Of a stretch of DNA of 64,000 bases, positions 33,501 through 43,323 are shown in pieces. Below the pieces are notes generated by a model that had not been told where the DNA came from, did no database searches, and was given only the letters and a program-made list of their open reading frames with translations. This stretch comes from Nectonema munidae (Eukaryota; Nematomorpha; Nectonematoida; Nectonematidae). Made by a program: the position numbers and the translations under genes. The stretch spans positions 12,501-76,500 of the forward strand of contig JAUIRK010000439.1 of the NCBI GenBank assembly GCA_030549495.1, given 5' to 3'. Every line of letters begins with the position of its first letter. Positions within the stretch are counted from its first letter, which is position 1.

Positions 33501-34874
33501 AGCTTCCAAATATCTTTGATAAAATGATTTATTTTAGCGCCAGTGTTATTCAATGTAAATTACGAAATAAAATCCTCGATCTTCTAACTCACTATAAATG
33601 CTCAAAGTTTTGCCAATTAGTAAAACACTAATTTACGCTTAATTAATTAGTATTATTTAAACGTGAACATTGGCTCGTACAAAAAGGAATACTTATAAGA
33701 ATGGGGAAAAAATTGTCTATGTTCATTTTTATATTTTTACTGATGTAGCATAACTGAAAGAGTTTGTCTATTAATTCCATACCCTATTTTTCAATGTGTG
33801 TTTTTTCCTTTCCTTTCTCCATAATTTAATATATCCTGTATTATAGTTGAAGTTCGCTAAACTTGGTTGTCTAGAATCCAGTGTTGATTCTCGATGATCT
33901 CAGTTTGGATTTCAGACATTCTAATTTTTTACTCATAGTTCGATACAAATGAAACAAAATGGAAAAAAGATTTTTTTTAAATTCTAAGATTATTATCATG
34001 CATGACATTTGAGTCCATATGTTTTAATTTTGTTTTTCCGCCAATCGACAAAGTGCGTTAAAATTCTTATAAATTTTTTATCCTCAATAAGTATATAAAT
34101 TATATGCAATACATTTTTAGAATCCTCTAAGCGTGTTTTTTCTTTTGTTTTGCTTTTTTTAGAAAAAAAATATCTTCCTTAATTTACTTGAATTGGAATT
34201 ATAAGCAAGATTTTCATAGATGAATATCCATTTACAATTTAGATCCTAATCAATGGAATACACTTTAAAAAATTCTCTGGGAGCTGGGACTTCGTAGAAC
34301 ACTTTCGTGGAAAAATACTCTTATAAGTATTATACCATTATCGTTGGAAAGCAATTTTATAAATAGACTTAGAGAGGGAATTTCACAGAAGATATTCATA
34401 GAAAAATAAGCAGTTAGAATTTATATATTTATCTCCTATTAATGATCATTTATTGGGAGAGGAGATTAAATAATGAGGCGTGAGCAAGGTTGATTAGATG
34501 TCCCTGTTTCGATAACTCAAGGTCATGGGTTCGATCCCGCATAAAGCCTACTTTCTCAAGTTTGATTCAAAAATAGCCCCAAGAATTTAATGGTAGCATT
34601 GATTTGGTAAACGATCATAGCCATTAAATCATGTGTACTCTTTCAATAATTCATGCTCTATTCCTTTCTCTAATGGATATTAATCTTGAACGTTTTCATT
34701 ATCACATGTTATTTTTTCTAAAATACGCAACTAACTTTTTGCAAAATGATTGCAAACTTTTTTTCATTTCAGATCATCAACTTCCCAAATAGAAATCAAG
34801 TACTCATTGCAAACAAAGTCATTCCAGCGTCACAAAAATTTAAAAACAAAGATCCATGGAAGCGCATATGGTAA
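27537..34874 (+). CDS. Gene 2 candidate: small single-pass membrane protein, three exons
   Basis: Model: exons 27537-27669, 31984-32057 and 34773-34874 (stop TAA), about 102 residues. Exon 1 opens with ATG and a signal-peptide-like MISLLATAILSLTSS followed by a basic ectodomain of about 30 residues; its donor CTTTT|GTATAA leaves one base. Exon 2 follows an excellent acceptor (TACCTTATTTTTCAG) and, read with that base, encodes DADVVIAFVLTLIIG, a clear transmembrane helix; its donor ATC|GTAAGA is phase 0. Exon 3 is polar and basic, ending KRIW. Phases agree, but the first donor is weak and the introns are long. Exon 1 alone is also a 65-codon ORF ending with four cysteines. Exon 3 could instead belong to gene 1. 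No family recognised. Confidence 0.33.
28048..28122 (+). CDS. Possible extra phase-0 exon (25 codons)
   Basis: Acceptor CTTCAATATTCAG|AGG, donor GATGAG|GTATCT. Phase 0 gives RQRMSSQHHAKWHVGVANSY and five more residues ending DE, more GC-rich than the flanks. It could follow gene 1 exon 6, or a shorter form of gene 2 exon 1 (alternative donor at 27609), and continue into 34773. Which transcript uses it cannot be decided here. Confidence 0.35.
28183..28320 (+). mobile_element. tRNA-derived SINE, near full length
   Basis: The head AGTAAGGTTGGTTAAGTAG resembles a tRNA A-box region, with a B-box-like TTAGATCCCGC (one change from GGTTCGATCCC). The body includes TTGTGCCTTCTCGATGAAAA and the end reads CACCTTTACTTT. 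Confidence 0.85.
28990..29331 (-). CDS. Unrecognised ORF of about 110 codons
   Basis: The minus strand is open from about 29331 (IPRTIQERVKESLALMG) to the stop at 28990; the first ATG is at 29268, giving 92 residues. It includes LATIPWNYRPFSKGRLEQ and a Lys-rich end. Composition looks like real protein and GC is raised against the AT-rich flanks. It lies antisense between gene exons. It may be the last exon of a gene or a fragment of a mobile element; I do not recognise the family. Confidence 0.35.
   Translation of the reverse strand: MDLKKKNLKIPRTIQERVKESLALMGANNYQTVPSLIVNQRSPGLASYYLATIPWNYRPFSKGRLEQKTWEQASEEIPKTIRLVTKRHRKMSIFVNATPEQITIQIKKSLAKK
29340..30033. other. AT-rich, nothing recognised
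   Basis: Very AT-rich with chance ORFs only. Confidence 0.5.
30034..30925 (-). mobile_element. CR1/Jockey-like LINE fragment (RT to C-terminus)
   Basis: From 30925 downward the minus strand reads KDLQSGIPLGSVLGP (RT motif), then SNIKLFGNDIKVYN (the FADD box with A changed to G), KQRNLGNIIDNKM, MIRPILEYGNI, and at the end SIKDCNNLPQNSVDAP. Frameshifts separate the blocks. The altered catalytic box shows that it is dead. Confidence 0.85.
31984..32057 (+). CDS. Candidate transmembrane exon with two possible donors
   Basis: It follows a strong polypyrimidine tract and CAG. Only one frame is open: two bases, then DADVVIAFVLTLIIGAFYQY and four further residues. Donors: ATTG|GTGCGT at 32028 (phase 1) and ATC|GTAAGA at 32057 (phase 0). 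The first would join 35318 or 36344 in frame, the second 34773. Confidence 0.4.
32174..32518. mobile_element. Palindromic MITE (345 bp) with perfect 8-bp TSD
   Basis: The arms are GGTACTTATGGGTTATCTCC and its complement, continuing through C14/G17 runs and an ACTCTAAAAAATTT arm for over 50 bases each side. AAGAGCCC is duplicated at 32166-32173 and 32519-32526. Both strands can fold into one long hairpin. hAT-type by target size. Confidence 0.92.
32713..33045 (+). repeat. Dispersed repeat R1, copy 1
   Basis: Collinear with 45117-45500: shared blocks include TTTTAGCTGGAGTTATTAA, TTTTACCACACG, GTTGTGTGACGTTTCATATT and GTGAATACTTCATTTT. It matches no element family I know. The 64-codon ORF across it is not conserved between copies. 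Confidence 0.8.
33127..33440. mobile_element. hAT-type MITE, second copy of the 19262 family
   Basis: Collinear with 19262-19560 over nearly its whole length, from CAGGGATCGGCAAACTTT to TTTGCCGACCCC. The last bases of the right end are altered. GATCTATA occurs on both sides, just outside the ends, as a possible displaced target duplication. Confidence 0.82.
33441..34470. other. AT-rich, nothing recognised
   Basis: No element or exon supported; likely intronic if gene 2 is real. Confidence 0.5.
34474..34570 (+). mobile_element. tRNA-derived SINE, head only
   Basis: It has GAGCAAGGTTGATTAGATG, GATAACTCAAGGTC and the B box GGTTCGATCCC, then AAAGCCTACTTTCTCAAGTT. The conserved TGTGCCTTCTCG body is absent, so the 3' part is lost. 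Confidence 0.8.
34773..34874 (+). CDS. Candidate terminal exon ending KRIW-stop
   Basis: Acceptor TTTTTCATTTCAG|ATC. Phase 0 gives 33 codons (IINFPNRNQVLIANKV and onward to DPWKRIW) and TAA. A donor, TATG|GTAAAT, overlaps the last codons; if used with the acceptor at 35317 the frame becomes TGG TAG, so the protein end is the same either way. Shared candidate of genes 1 and 2. Confidence 0.45.
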   Translation: MINFPNRNQVLIANKVIPASQKFKNKDPWKRIW

Positions 34875-35317
34875 ATTTTAAAATACTATATTTAATATAT
34901 ATTTAAGTTCAAATTAAAATGCACATTAACTCCAAATTTCTTTCGATAATTTATTTAAAATTTATATTAAACTATTTTTTTTTCAATCAAAATATAGATA
35001 TAGTTATGGTTGAGCACTAATATAATTAATAATTGTGAACATTTATTAAATCAAAAAACATTAATAAATTAACGGTAAATTTTTTGTATTGATTTATCAT
35101 TAATTAAATTCAATAGTAAGTAATAGTAATGAAATCTTTTACCATAACTTTGTCTCTATATTCTGCATACCTATATTTTTGGAGTTTCGACATTTTAAAT
35201 CTGTTATTACAACGTTTTAGGGGCGTGCAAATAAACTTGCGCATTTTCATTCAGTTTGCTTACATATATACATGATGTGTTTGGAATTTTTTTTTCAAAT
35301 TTTTACTTCCATTTCAG

Positions 35318-35427
35318 GTAGAAGAAAAGAAGTGTTTTCGAAAAATAAAGCTCTCCAAATTTTCGATCAAACTGCAATACAAACTGTCAATCTTCAAGAA
35401 ACACGCGTGTTAGTTTTTATTGCGTAA
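35318..35427 (+). CDS. Candidate alternative basic tail exon (35 codons)
   Basis: Acceptor CTTCCATTTCAG|GTAG. Entered with one base carried over it reads RRKEVFSKNKALQIFDQTAI and on to a TAA at 35425. After the transmembrane exon (donor 32028) it would be a typical stop-transfer RRK and cytoplasmic tail. If entered from 34871 it is only 3' UTR. AATAAA lies at 35547-35552. Confidence 0.35.
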
Positions 35428-35546
35428 TCAAGGATGTTTTTATTTAAATATAAAATACACATTTCCTGTCTTCCTATACGCTTGTGTTTATATATAAAAA
35501 AAACTTTTTTTTTTATATTTGTTTTATATATGAGAGAATTCTTCTT

Positions 35547-35552
35547 AATAAA
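35547..35552 (+). promoter_or_regulatory. Possible poly(A) signal AATAAA
   Basis: It stands about 120 bases after the stop at 35425 and could end a gene 2 transcript. Such hexamers are common by chance in AT-rich DNA. Confidence 0.3.
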
Positions 35553-35832
35553 AGTGTATTTTATTGAATTGCTCTTTTTTTTTTAATTTTTGACAATTCC
35601 ATTTTTGACACGTGTACGAAGGAATCCGCTTATCAAAAAATAATATTTAGAACTTTTAAAAAGTATATTTAAAATAAATTTATATTAAAAATAAAAAGAA
35701 TGAAAATAGGAAATACAATCAAATAAACGATTTACTCCTGCATTTCTGTCTAAGCGTATAGCTAACTAAAATTTAATTTCTCATACCGCCATTCATTGAT
35801 TCGGTGGATCTCCACAAATAATACTAAAAGTT

Positions 35833-35837
<5 letters not shown>

Positions 35838-35862
<25 letters not shown>
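35838..35862. repeat. (TTGA)n microsatellite
   Basis: About six GATT/TTGA tetranucleotide units. Confidence 0.9.
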
Positions 35863-35863
<1 letters not shown>

Positions 35864-36343
35864 CGTTAATGACGCAACTTGTAGATCTAAAACAGATCCA
35901 AAAGATGGCGTATAGCTTACTAAAAGTTTAAATTTGTATATTCTTTTACAATAATTTTCCCTTAATCCTCCATAGAACAATTATAGGAAATAAGACAAAT
36001 ATAAATTATTTTTAGTTAATTAGTAAAAATTACTGTTACTAAAAACACAAAATTTAAAGGGAAAATGGTCCACATATTTTTCAAAATGCTCCTAATTGAA
36101 ATAAAAGGCGTATTTCTCATTATAATTCTGTTGCTACATTTACCGAAATGTTATGTTGATTTAGGCTTCTCTTTTATAAGAGAAGTATTGAACGGATATG
36201 AAAGCATTTTCGGTATCAGATTGTGTTGGATTTTTGAAATCTTCATGAAATCTTCATTTTCTTATATATTCTCTTTTTTTTGAATAAAATTTTTAATTAT
36301 TTTAACCTGCCAACAGTAAAGCGCGCCATTTTTATTTTTTAAG

Positions 36344-36522
36344 ATCGTAAAAAACATAGAAAGTATAGCAAACCTGTATTAAAAAGAATATTGAAAGAAA
36401 TTGAGGATAGAGAATATTCAAAAAAATTTAAGAATATACTTCCAAGAATTTCTTTTCCTACATCTTCACCAAAAAAGCCGTTCCCTTCGGCATCCACTAG
36501 ACTTAAATTGGAAAAAGACTGA
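36344..36522 (+). CDS. Candidate alternative Lys-rich tail exon (59 codons)
   Basis: Preceded by TTTTTATTTTTTAAG. Entered with one carried base it reads RKKHRKYSKPVLKRILKEIE, later PTSSPKKPFPSAS, and stops at 36520. Composition is clearly protein-like. It fits the transmembrane exon's phase-1 donor at 32028. A separate 68-codon ORF with no recognised domain follows at 36574. Confidence 0.35.
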
Positions 36523-36780
36523 TTTGTCGTAGCATTTTTCTATATTTTTGATTTATATTTTGAACTACCCAATATGACATCCATTCAGCCTCACTTTTCT
36601 GTTACATCCTTTCAAAAATTTGAGAGTCCACAAAAATTAGCGCACAAATTTTTGATCTATGCATCAAAAAGTTTGATCAAAATTGCTCTAATACCCAAAA
36701 ATTACTTCGACTTCATCAAAGGAAATTCTATGGCATTGTTAAATGCAAAATCAACAGATGTTCTTTTGCTGGAAGCTTAG

Positions 36781-37733
36781 TTAGTACCTTGATCCAGTTA
36801 GATATTAGATAGATATCAGGTTAGTAGTTCCTATCTTCATTTTCTTTCCTTGGATTAAAGAGCGACAAAGAAAAAATTAATATCAATATTTCAAAATCAA
36901 TATTTCAAAAAAAGTTATCGCCCGAGAATAATTGTAAATAATAATCAACATATTTATCCTCCTTTAAAATCCTTTTTGTCTAAATGACAACATTTTCTTC
37001 CCTTATTTTTCTCCATTTAATTTAGTTTTTTCCTTCAAATTATTTTTTGGGGGTAAATCATTTATCTGTATTCTTTACCTTCTTCAATGACTGAGCATAA
37101 GAACAACCAAGAAAATTGGAATTGTAATATTTATTTAACAAATCTCAGATCTAATCTTATTAAACTTGAAAATAGATCTATAATGATTGTACCAATCTTA
37201 ATTATGAATTCGATTATATTTTTTTGATAAATATTGTAGTTTTATTGACGTAGGTTTTGCAGCGAATGTAGGGATTGTAAAAGACAAGGAAATAAGAAAC
37301 AAAAAAAATTCATTAATATTTCAAAAGCATTCCTATCAACGTGAATAGTGTTTAATTAAAGAGTGATTTTTATAAAAACATCCACCCTTCTCCTCATCCA
37401 CTTAAATTTAAAGAAAAAATATTCTAAAGTTTTAAAAAATCTTTCCTCCTATAGATTGAATTTTTTTTGCCTATTGATAATAATATTTATCAAAGACCAA
37501 ATACTGGAGATGATATCTTTTAATATTGTCCTTGTTATGTCTATTTGATTAACTGATCAATCTATTTGTTTCGAATTTTATTATGCCATTTCTATTAATA
37601 AAGAAAAATTCTCTATTAAATCTCATAAAAGCTCTATAACTAAAATAGAAAAAAGAAAAATGTCTTTTCTGTCTCTCCCATAATGGCAAAGTTGTGGTGT
37701 TAAAAGTCCAAAAAAGATCCTAAAAAAAGAGAT
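36781..37733. other. AT-rich, nothing recognised
   Basis: No supported feature. Confidence 0.5.
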
Positions 37734-38065
37734 CCTAACTTTTACTCTTTGAAATCTGATAAATTAGAGCAGATCATTCAATTCTGAACTATAATTTCCC
37801 AAATGTTTCTTTTGAAGTGGTAAAATATAATATTATATAATATTTATATTTCAAAAAATATAAAGTTTGATTCGAATAACAAAAACTACCTTCTCCCACT
37901 TTTAATCCTAACTTTTACTCTTTGAAATCTGATAAATTAGAGCAGATCATTCAATTCTGAACTATAATTTGCCAAATGTTTCTTTTGAAGTGGTAAAATA
38001 TAATATTATATAATATTTATATTTCAAAAAATATAAAGTTTGATTCGAATAATAAAAACTACCTT
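37734..38065. repeat. Tandem duplication, 159-bp unit, 173-bp period
   Basis: 37734-37892 and 37907-38065 are almost identical (I see two or so mismatches), separated by 14 bases. It looks like a recent local duplication; no coding content. Confidence 0.92.
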
Positions 38066-38212
38066 TGCTAAAAAAATAAACATTTACATAAAAAAATTAA
38101 TGCAGCTTTTTATGCGAACAAGGAATGTATCTCATCATGAAGCAAATGGTAGAATACTTGGAAGAACATGGATACAGAAACAAACTGATACATAATTTGT
38201 TGTCAAGATACT

Positions 38213-38900
38213 TCATATGATTGCTTGATCGTTTATCTTTCCAAAAATCATCAAGCTTTCTTTCAAAGATATATTTATATTGAAGGAATCGATAACTTCC
38301 TCTGGCAAACCATTACAGTGTTTATGTGCTTTTTGTGTTAAGTAGTGTTGTCTATAATTACTTTGATAGGAATCAGGTTTAAATTTCAGGGAATGTGATC
38401 TGGAAATTCTCTTTGAGTAACGAGGCAATACATTCTCGTCAATGTTCATGTTTCCTTTCACAATATTAAATGTAGTAATCATTTCATTCCTTAAGCTCCT
38501 GTAATACAAAGAAGCAAGATTAATTTTCTCCAATCTTTTAATGTAACATAAACACTCCATTCCTTTCAATTGTTTTGTAAATACTCTCTGAACGTTTTCT
38601 ATTTTCCTGATGTTCATGATTGAAGAATTTCCAAAAATCACATTTCCATATTCTCAAACAGGCCTGACAAAATATTTGAACAGATGGAGAGAAACTTCAA
38701 TGTCAGATAACACAAAAGTATTGTTTAAAACGTGTAATATAGAGAAAGCTTTCTTTACAACATGAGAAACAGGATCAGAAAAACAAAATTTTGAATCAAC
38801 GATTAATCCTAAATCATTGTTTTTCAACTTGATTAAGTTTAGTTCCACCTGTATAAAAATTAGTATCATCTGTTTTTCCAACTTGAAGTTATGAAGTTAT
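38213..38900 (-). mobile_element. CR1/Jockey-like LINE C-terminal fragment
   Basis: A 142-codon open stretch (38641-38213) has IRKIENVQRVFTKQLKGME and SKRISRSHSLKFKPDSY; upstream in another frame NNDLGLIVDSKFCFSD. Same subfamily as 26340-27016. One stop separates the two parts. Confidence 0.88.
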
Positions 38901-38974
38901 GATCTCCCTCACATCAAAATAAAGAAGTGACAGTTTCATTTCTTATTGATGCTCTGATTTCACAGCAATTCCTT

Positions 38975-39290
38975 TACTTTATAGCTTACAAATCCACTTG
39001 TGCGATTAAACATTTGATAAGACCAATTCTTGATTATTGAAACGTGATTAATGGCAGTTATTTCGTAAGTAATATGAAGAAGTTTAAAAGAATTTTATTA
39101 AAAGTTTGCATGATATGAGAAATGTTTCATACTCACAGAGAATGTGTTTATTCAACTTACTTCAATGATTTCAAGAACAAGCTTGATATATTTTGGCCGT
39201 CTGAAAGATTTTATATTATTTCTTGATAGTTTTGAGATGCAAATTTTACAGGCATTGACCTATATTTTGCTTAAATAAATATGTTATCTT
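38975..39290 (+). mobile_element. CR1/Jockey-like LINE fragment, opposite orientation
   Basis: Forward frames give HLIRPILDY, NVINGSYFVSNMKKF and NKLDIFWPSERFYII. With 38213-38900 it forms a head-to-head pair of the same family. Confidence 0.7.
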
Positions 39291-40134
39291 ATGTTAAAAT
39301 AATCAAAGCAAATATAACTGGAAAAATTGTTCATTTAAAGATGTATAGGTGTCAAACATGAAAATTATATCTGAAAAGATGAAAAGATCATTTTCTGTTG
39401 TTACAGTAGCATCAACTTCATATTGCTCTCACTCAGCCATTTAATTATTATGAGTAAAGAAGAAGTGTTTCTGAAAATAAACATCGGAACATTTATATAC
39501 CAAATAATACTAAAAATTGCAAAACGATTGATAATGTGACTAAATCACCGATTTGATGCAGCAAGACATCAATACGCATTGTATCAGTATTAGAGGTAAG
39601 AATTCTTTGCAAAAAGAACTGGAAGAAAAATGACAATATACAAAGAAAAAGTTTGTGATATGATCGCGATGTTTGTGTGTAAAAATGTGTTCTAACTTAT
39701 AAAGAATAAAAAATCATTGCCTGACTTGTTTTATCATATCACTGAGAAAAAAACCATTCATTATAGCAAATCTATAGCTTGTTTTTTATTTTAAAAGCTT
39801 GTATATGCACTAAATGATCTTTTAATGACTTATCTAGTAAAAGGGCTTGGGTACTTTGATAGAAAAATGTGCTTTAGATTTCAATTTTAATAAAAGTCGG
39901 ATTTATATAGATGGATAATGGCATTTTAGGTAGTCTACCATGTAAAATGTAATAATCGCCGATATCATAGATTAGCTCAAGCCTTTTCCTGAGCTCTTTG
40001 ATCAAATCATCAGTTAAAGCAATTAAGAAGTCAAAAATTTGTTTCCATATTAAAAAAGTTTTATTTAAATAAGTATAAAAATGAAATAACTTATTCATTA
40101 ATTTCTTTTTAACATTTTCAAAATATAAAAAACC
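39291..40134. other. AT-rich, nothing recognised
   Basis: No supported feature. Confidence 0.5.
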
Positions 40135-40920
40135 CCCTTCTTCTTCTTCTACACCTTGTCCTGAAGTTGGGGGTCAGTGGCCATGATCTTGAGCCTCCAT
40201 TTTCCTCTATCCTCAGCATCATCTTGTTCTAACCCGAGAGTGTGTATTGTTTTCCAAGAGCCCATCTTTCCATCTCTTGCAAGATCTTCCCCTTTTTCTT
40301 TTTCCAACTACAGTCCAATCAAAAGCTTTTCGAACGATGTTCTCTTCTTTCATTCTTAGTACATGGCCATACCACCTTAGTTTGCTTCTTTCTATAACAC
40401 ATAAAACACTAAAGTTTACTAGGCTGTGTCTCCTGACTTCTTCATTTTTTATGTGATCTTTCAGCGATATTCCTAGTATTTTCCTCAACATCTTCGCTTC
40501 TGTTGTGGCAAACTTTCTTTCATCTTTCTTTTTTAAAGTTAGACATTCTGTTCCATAAGTTATAACCGGTCTGATGATTGTTGTATATATTTTTGCCTTT
40601 AATTTCAGTGGGATTCTTTTATCGTACAGCACAGATTTCATTTCTTTCCACTTCACCCAACTCGCATTTATTCTTGCTTGCACTTCTTTCTCACAAGTCC
40701 CATTCTCTGCAATCTGAGAACCCAAATACTTCAAATTACTCACTTGGTTAAATCTTTTTCCATTTCGATCTAGAATTTCAACTGATACATTTCCACTTCT
40801 ACTACATACTATGGTTTCAGTTTTGTTAACATTTACCTTTAAGCCTACTTTTTCTAGAAACGTTTGCCACAGGACCTTTCTATTTTGTAGCTTTTCTCAA
40901 CTGTCCGCCAGAATTGAAGC
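40135..40920 (-). mobile_element. RTE-like LINE 3' fragment (copy 2), 174-codon ORF intact
   Basis: The minus ORF 40743-40219 contains MSNLKYLGSQIAENGTCEKE, IIRPVITYGTECLTL and RWYGHVLRM, the C-terminal arrangement of RTE-type endonuclease/reverse transcriptases. Upstream, EKVGLKVNVNKTET belongs to the RT palm. The 3' border is a (CTT)n tail at 40138-40150. Best preserved of the three related copies (24433, 47930). Confidence 0.88.
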
Positions 40921-41135
40921 TCCAGATGCTGCAAATGCCGAGCCAGTGGATAAGGATAAGCTCTTGTCCCCCACGAAATGTCTCATAAGGCCCGCGTCTC
41001 ATAAAGCTTCTTATTTTTTCTGATGTCAAACTACCGCTGCCTTATGGGTATAGCTTTTGAGTAAGCAAAGGCAAATGGTTTCCAGCTCCTAAAACAAAAT
41101 GGTTGGCGTCAGGAAGAGCATTCGTGTATAAAACT
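40921..41135. mobile_element. GC-richer RTE-associated segment
   Basis: It ends in AAATGGTTGGCGTCAGGAAG, a sequence type I associate with RTE 5' or SINE parts of many animals. It directly abuts the RTE fragment. Assignment is tentative. Confidence 0.35.
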
Positions 41136-42255
41136 ACTCTTCAATTAAAATGACAAAAACAATAAAAACTGCCTTAATTCTGTTTAAATCTTTCTTTTTA
41201 TTTGTACTCATACCAAACTTCCTGATTTTGGCGCGATTATAAAATAGTAAATATTGATAATCATTTTTGACAATGGGAACTTATAAAAGATTATACAGAA
41301 CATTACTGTAATAATATTGTAAAAAATAAAATGTGCAAGGTATATACTCGCTTATTTTCGATTTAAAAAAGCGGTAAAATCCCCCCATGAAAAAGAATCT
41401 AAAATGTTTTCAAGTATTAACTTGTAAAAATTAATTAAAAAGTCAAATTTTCCATAAAAAGTTTACTTTTGTTGACTTTTCTTTCACAATTTGCATTTTA
41501 ACTGTATAAAAATGGGCTACCAATATGTTCTCTAAAAGATGTGCTATTTTGAACATTAAAGATAACCAACCAGCCTACGATAATTTTTACTTTCTCAAAT
41601 AAATGACGAAAAGCAAGAAATGAAAAGACGAAATAGTTTGAATCAAGTTTTATATGTTCGATAAATTTAGTGATATAAAAAAGGTATTCGAGAATTACTA
41701 GTGTGGGGTTAACATATTGGCAGATGAGAGAAACGTCATAATATGCTATACAATATTCCTTAACCACGTTAGAACTGAAATAGGAGAACGAGGCGATAGT
41801 ATACTTCCAATTATTATTATTATTAGAGTTCTTGTCTTTGTTCCAAAATCGTGATTCTATCTTTAGTTAAAGTTTTCAATAATAATAGTAGTAATAGTTT
41901 AGGGCCGTTCTTCTCAACCTTTTTACTCTCAAGTTTTTCATTTGTCAAAATTTAATCGCTCAATCCCTTCTCTTCCTTCTTTCGATATTTATGTGTTTTG
42001 GAATTTTCATTTGTAAATATTTTATCAAATTCAAAAATCTTCATAATTTTACCCTATTAGTGTTTTGTCAAACTACTGGAGACAATCTTAATGCATATGC
42101 ATATGAAATTATTTGTTTAAAAAGTTTTGTGGTAGTAGGCAAAATAAATTTAGTTCAATTAATGATTTTCTTTGAAAATCATATAAATCGATTCTTAAGA
42201 GAAAAATCAATAAAAACTCTTTCTATTGGTTGAAATATTTGATTGACACCAATTT
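41136..42255. other. Non-coding upstream of gene 3
   Basis: AT-rich. TTCTTCTCAACCTTTTTACT at about 41908 recalls a hAT MITE end, but no partner end was found. Confidence 0.45.
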
Positions 42256-42260
42256 TTAGT

Positions 42261-42269
42261 TTATATATA
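42261..42269 (+). promoter_or_regulatory. TATA box of gene 3
   Basis: TTATATATAG lies about 75 bases before the ATG at 42342, leaving room for a start site near 42295 and a short 5' UTR. Confidence 0.5.
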
Positions 42270-42341
42270 GACGATATTCATGTTAGCTCTTTCTTTCCCT
42301 GATAAGCACTTGAACTTCAATCTTTTCTTGTGAGCAAGAGC

Positions 42342-43142
42342 ATGTATTTTTCTTATCCACTAATTTTAATCCTTAGCTTCACTATAACGCTTGCAAAGAT
42401 AAAAATGGATTCCAACACTCCTCTTCACAAAGATTCCATTTATTGCAAAAATCTTAGAGATCACAAATGCTTCACAACGAGTCAACTCCTTTCATCCCCA
42501 ATTCTCACCCAAAGTACTAGAGAGAACGCGTTCTCGCAAGTTTCAAAGCTTCGTGAATACGCGTCTAAGTTTTGTGAAGCAAAGACCCTCTTTCAACGAG
42601 TGTATCAAAAGCGAGAGGATGCCATTTGCCTCCAAACCCCCTACTTCTTCCAGGATCGCAATGTTTACGTTTCTTTGCGCTGTAACGCCTTTAAAGTATT
42701 TGCGTACTGCCTTGTGAACATCGGTGAAGGCGGGAAAAAAGCTGAATCTGAGCGGGCCGAAAGGATTGAAGTTCGATTGGCGCATACTCGAGAAAAGAAC
42801 GCTGTCAAACGCGCTTACCTTCGCCTTCCAAACATCAAGAAAAAGGCCTTTCTTCGCCTCTCTCCGATTCAAAGGCGAAATGTCAGGTATGTGCAGGGGG
42901 AGGCGCGAATCTACGCCCTCTCCCAGCCCCGAAATGTTGAAAGTGTTGAGTTTATGCGATTGTATCACGGCATGAAGGAATTGGAGAAAAGTCCAGCCCA
43001 GCAGGCCACGACTCCACAGAAAAAAGCGCGCAACTTCATCACTGATTTTGACGACTGTGTCCACTTTGAGGATGGAGTAGCGTTCATATCAAAGTCTTGT
43101 TTTGGACACTCGCCGCAAAAAGACGGCTACACCCTCATTTGA
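42342..43142 (+). CDS. Gene 3: intronless secreted 8-cysteine protein, function unknown
   Basis: A 266-residue ORF from ATG 42342 to TGA 43140-43142, clearly more GC-rich than its surroundings. The N-terminus MYFSYPLILILSFTITLA is a typical signal peptide. Mature features: six cysteines (residues 35, 43, 78, 96, 114, 123), a basic cysteine-free middle of about 100 residues rich in Lys, Arg, Glu and Ala, then two more cysteines (239, 253). An even number suits disulfides in a secreted protein. An in-frame GTG at 42330 lies upstream but the ATG gives the clean signal peptide. TATA box 42261, AATAAA at 43318: a compact gene with short UTRs and no intron. Family not recognised; a lineage-specific secreted protein is my inference. 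Confidence 0.78.
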   Translation: MYFSYPLILILSFTITLAKIKMDSNTPLHKDSIYCKNLRDHKCFTTSQLLSSPILTQSTRENAFSQVSKLREYASKFCEAKTLFQRVYQKREDAICLQTPYFFQDRNVYVSLRCNAFKVFAYCLVNIGEGGKKAESERAERIEVRLAHTREKNAVKRAYLRLPNIKKKAFLRLSPIQRRNVRYVQGEARIYALSQPRNVESVEFMRLYHGMKELEKSPAQQATTPQKKARNFITDFDDCVHFEDGVAFISKSCFGHSPQKDGYTLI

Positions 43143-43317
43143 ATTCTTTCTGCGCTTGACGTCACGTGGCTTGCCCATCTGTGTATTCCACGCTGTATAC
43201 TATACCTTAAGACTCTCCCTAATCCATTTATTCACACGCATGCGCTCACATTGCACTTACAAATATCGGTTAATACAAGTTCATGTTTGTCAATACACAT
43301 TTGATCATCATCATTAT

Positions 43318-43323
43318 AATAAA
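43318..43323 (+). terminator. Poly(A) signal of gene 3
   Basis: AATAAA 176 bases after the stop codon of gene 3, with AT-rich sequence beyond. Confidence 0.55.

Noticed and set aside
42724-42975. 83-codon ORF in another forward frame of gene 3
   Set aside because: Overlapping shadow frame without independent support.
42543-43064. 173-codon ORF antisense to gene 3
   Set aside because: It is a shadow of a GC-rich coding region; the sense strand has signal peptide, TATA box and poly(A) signal.
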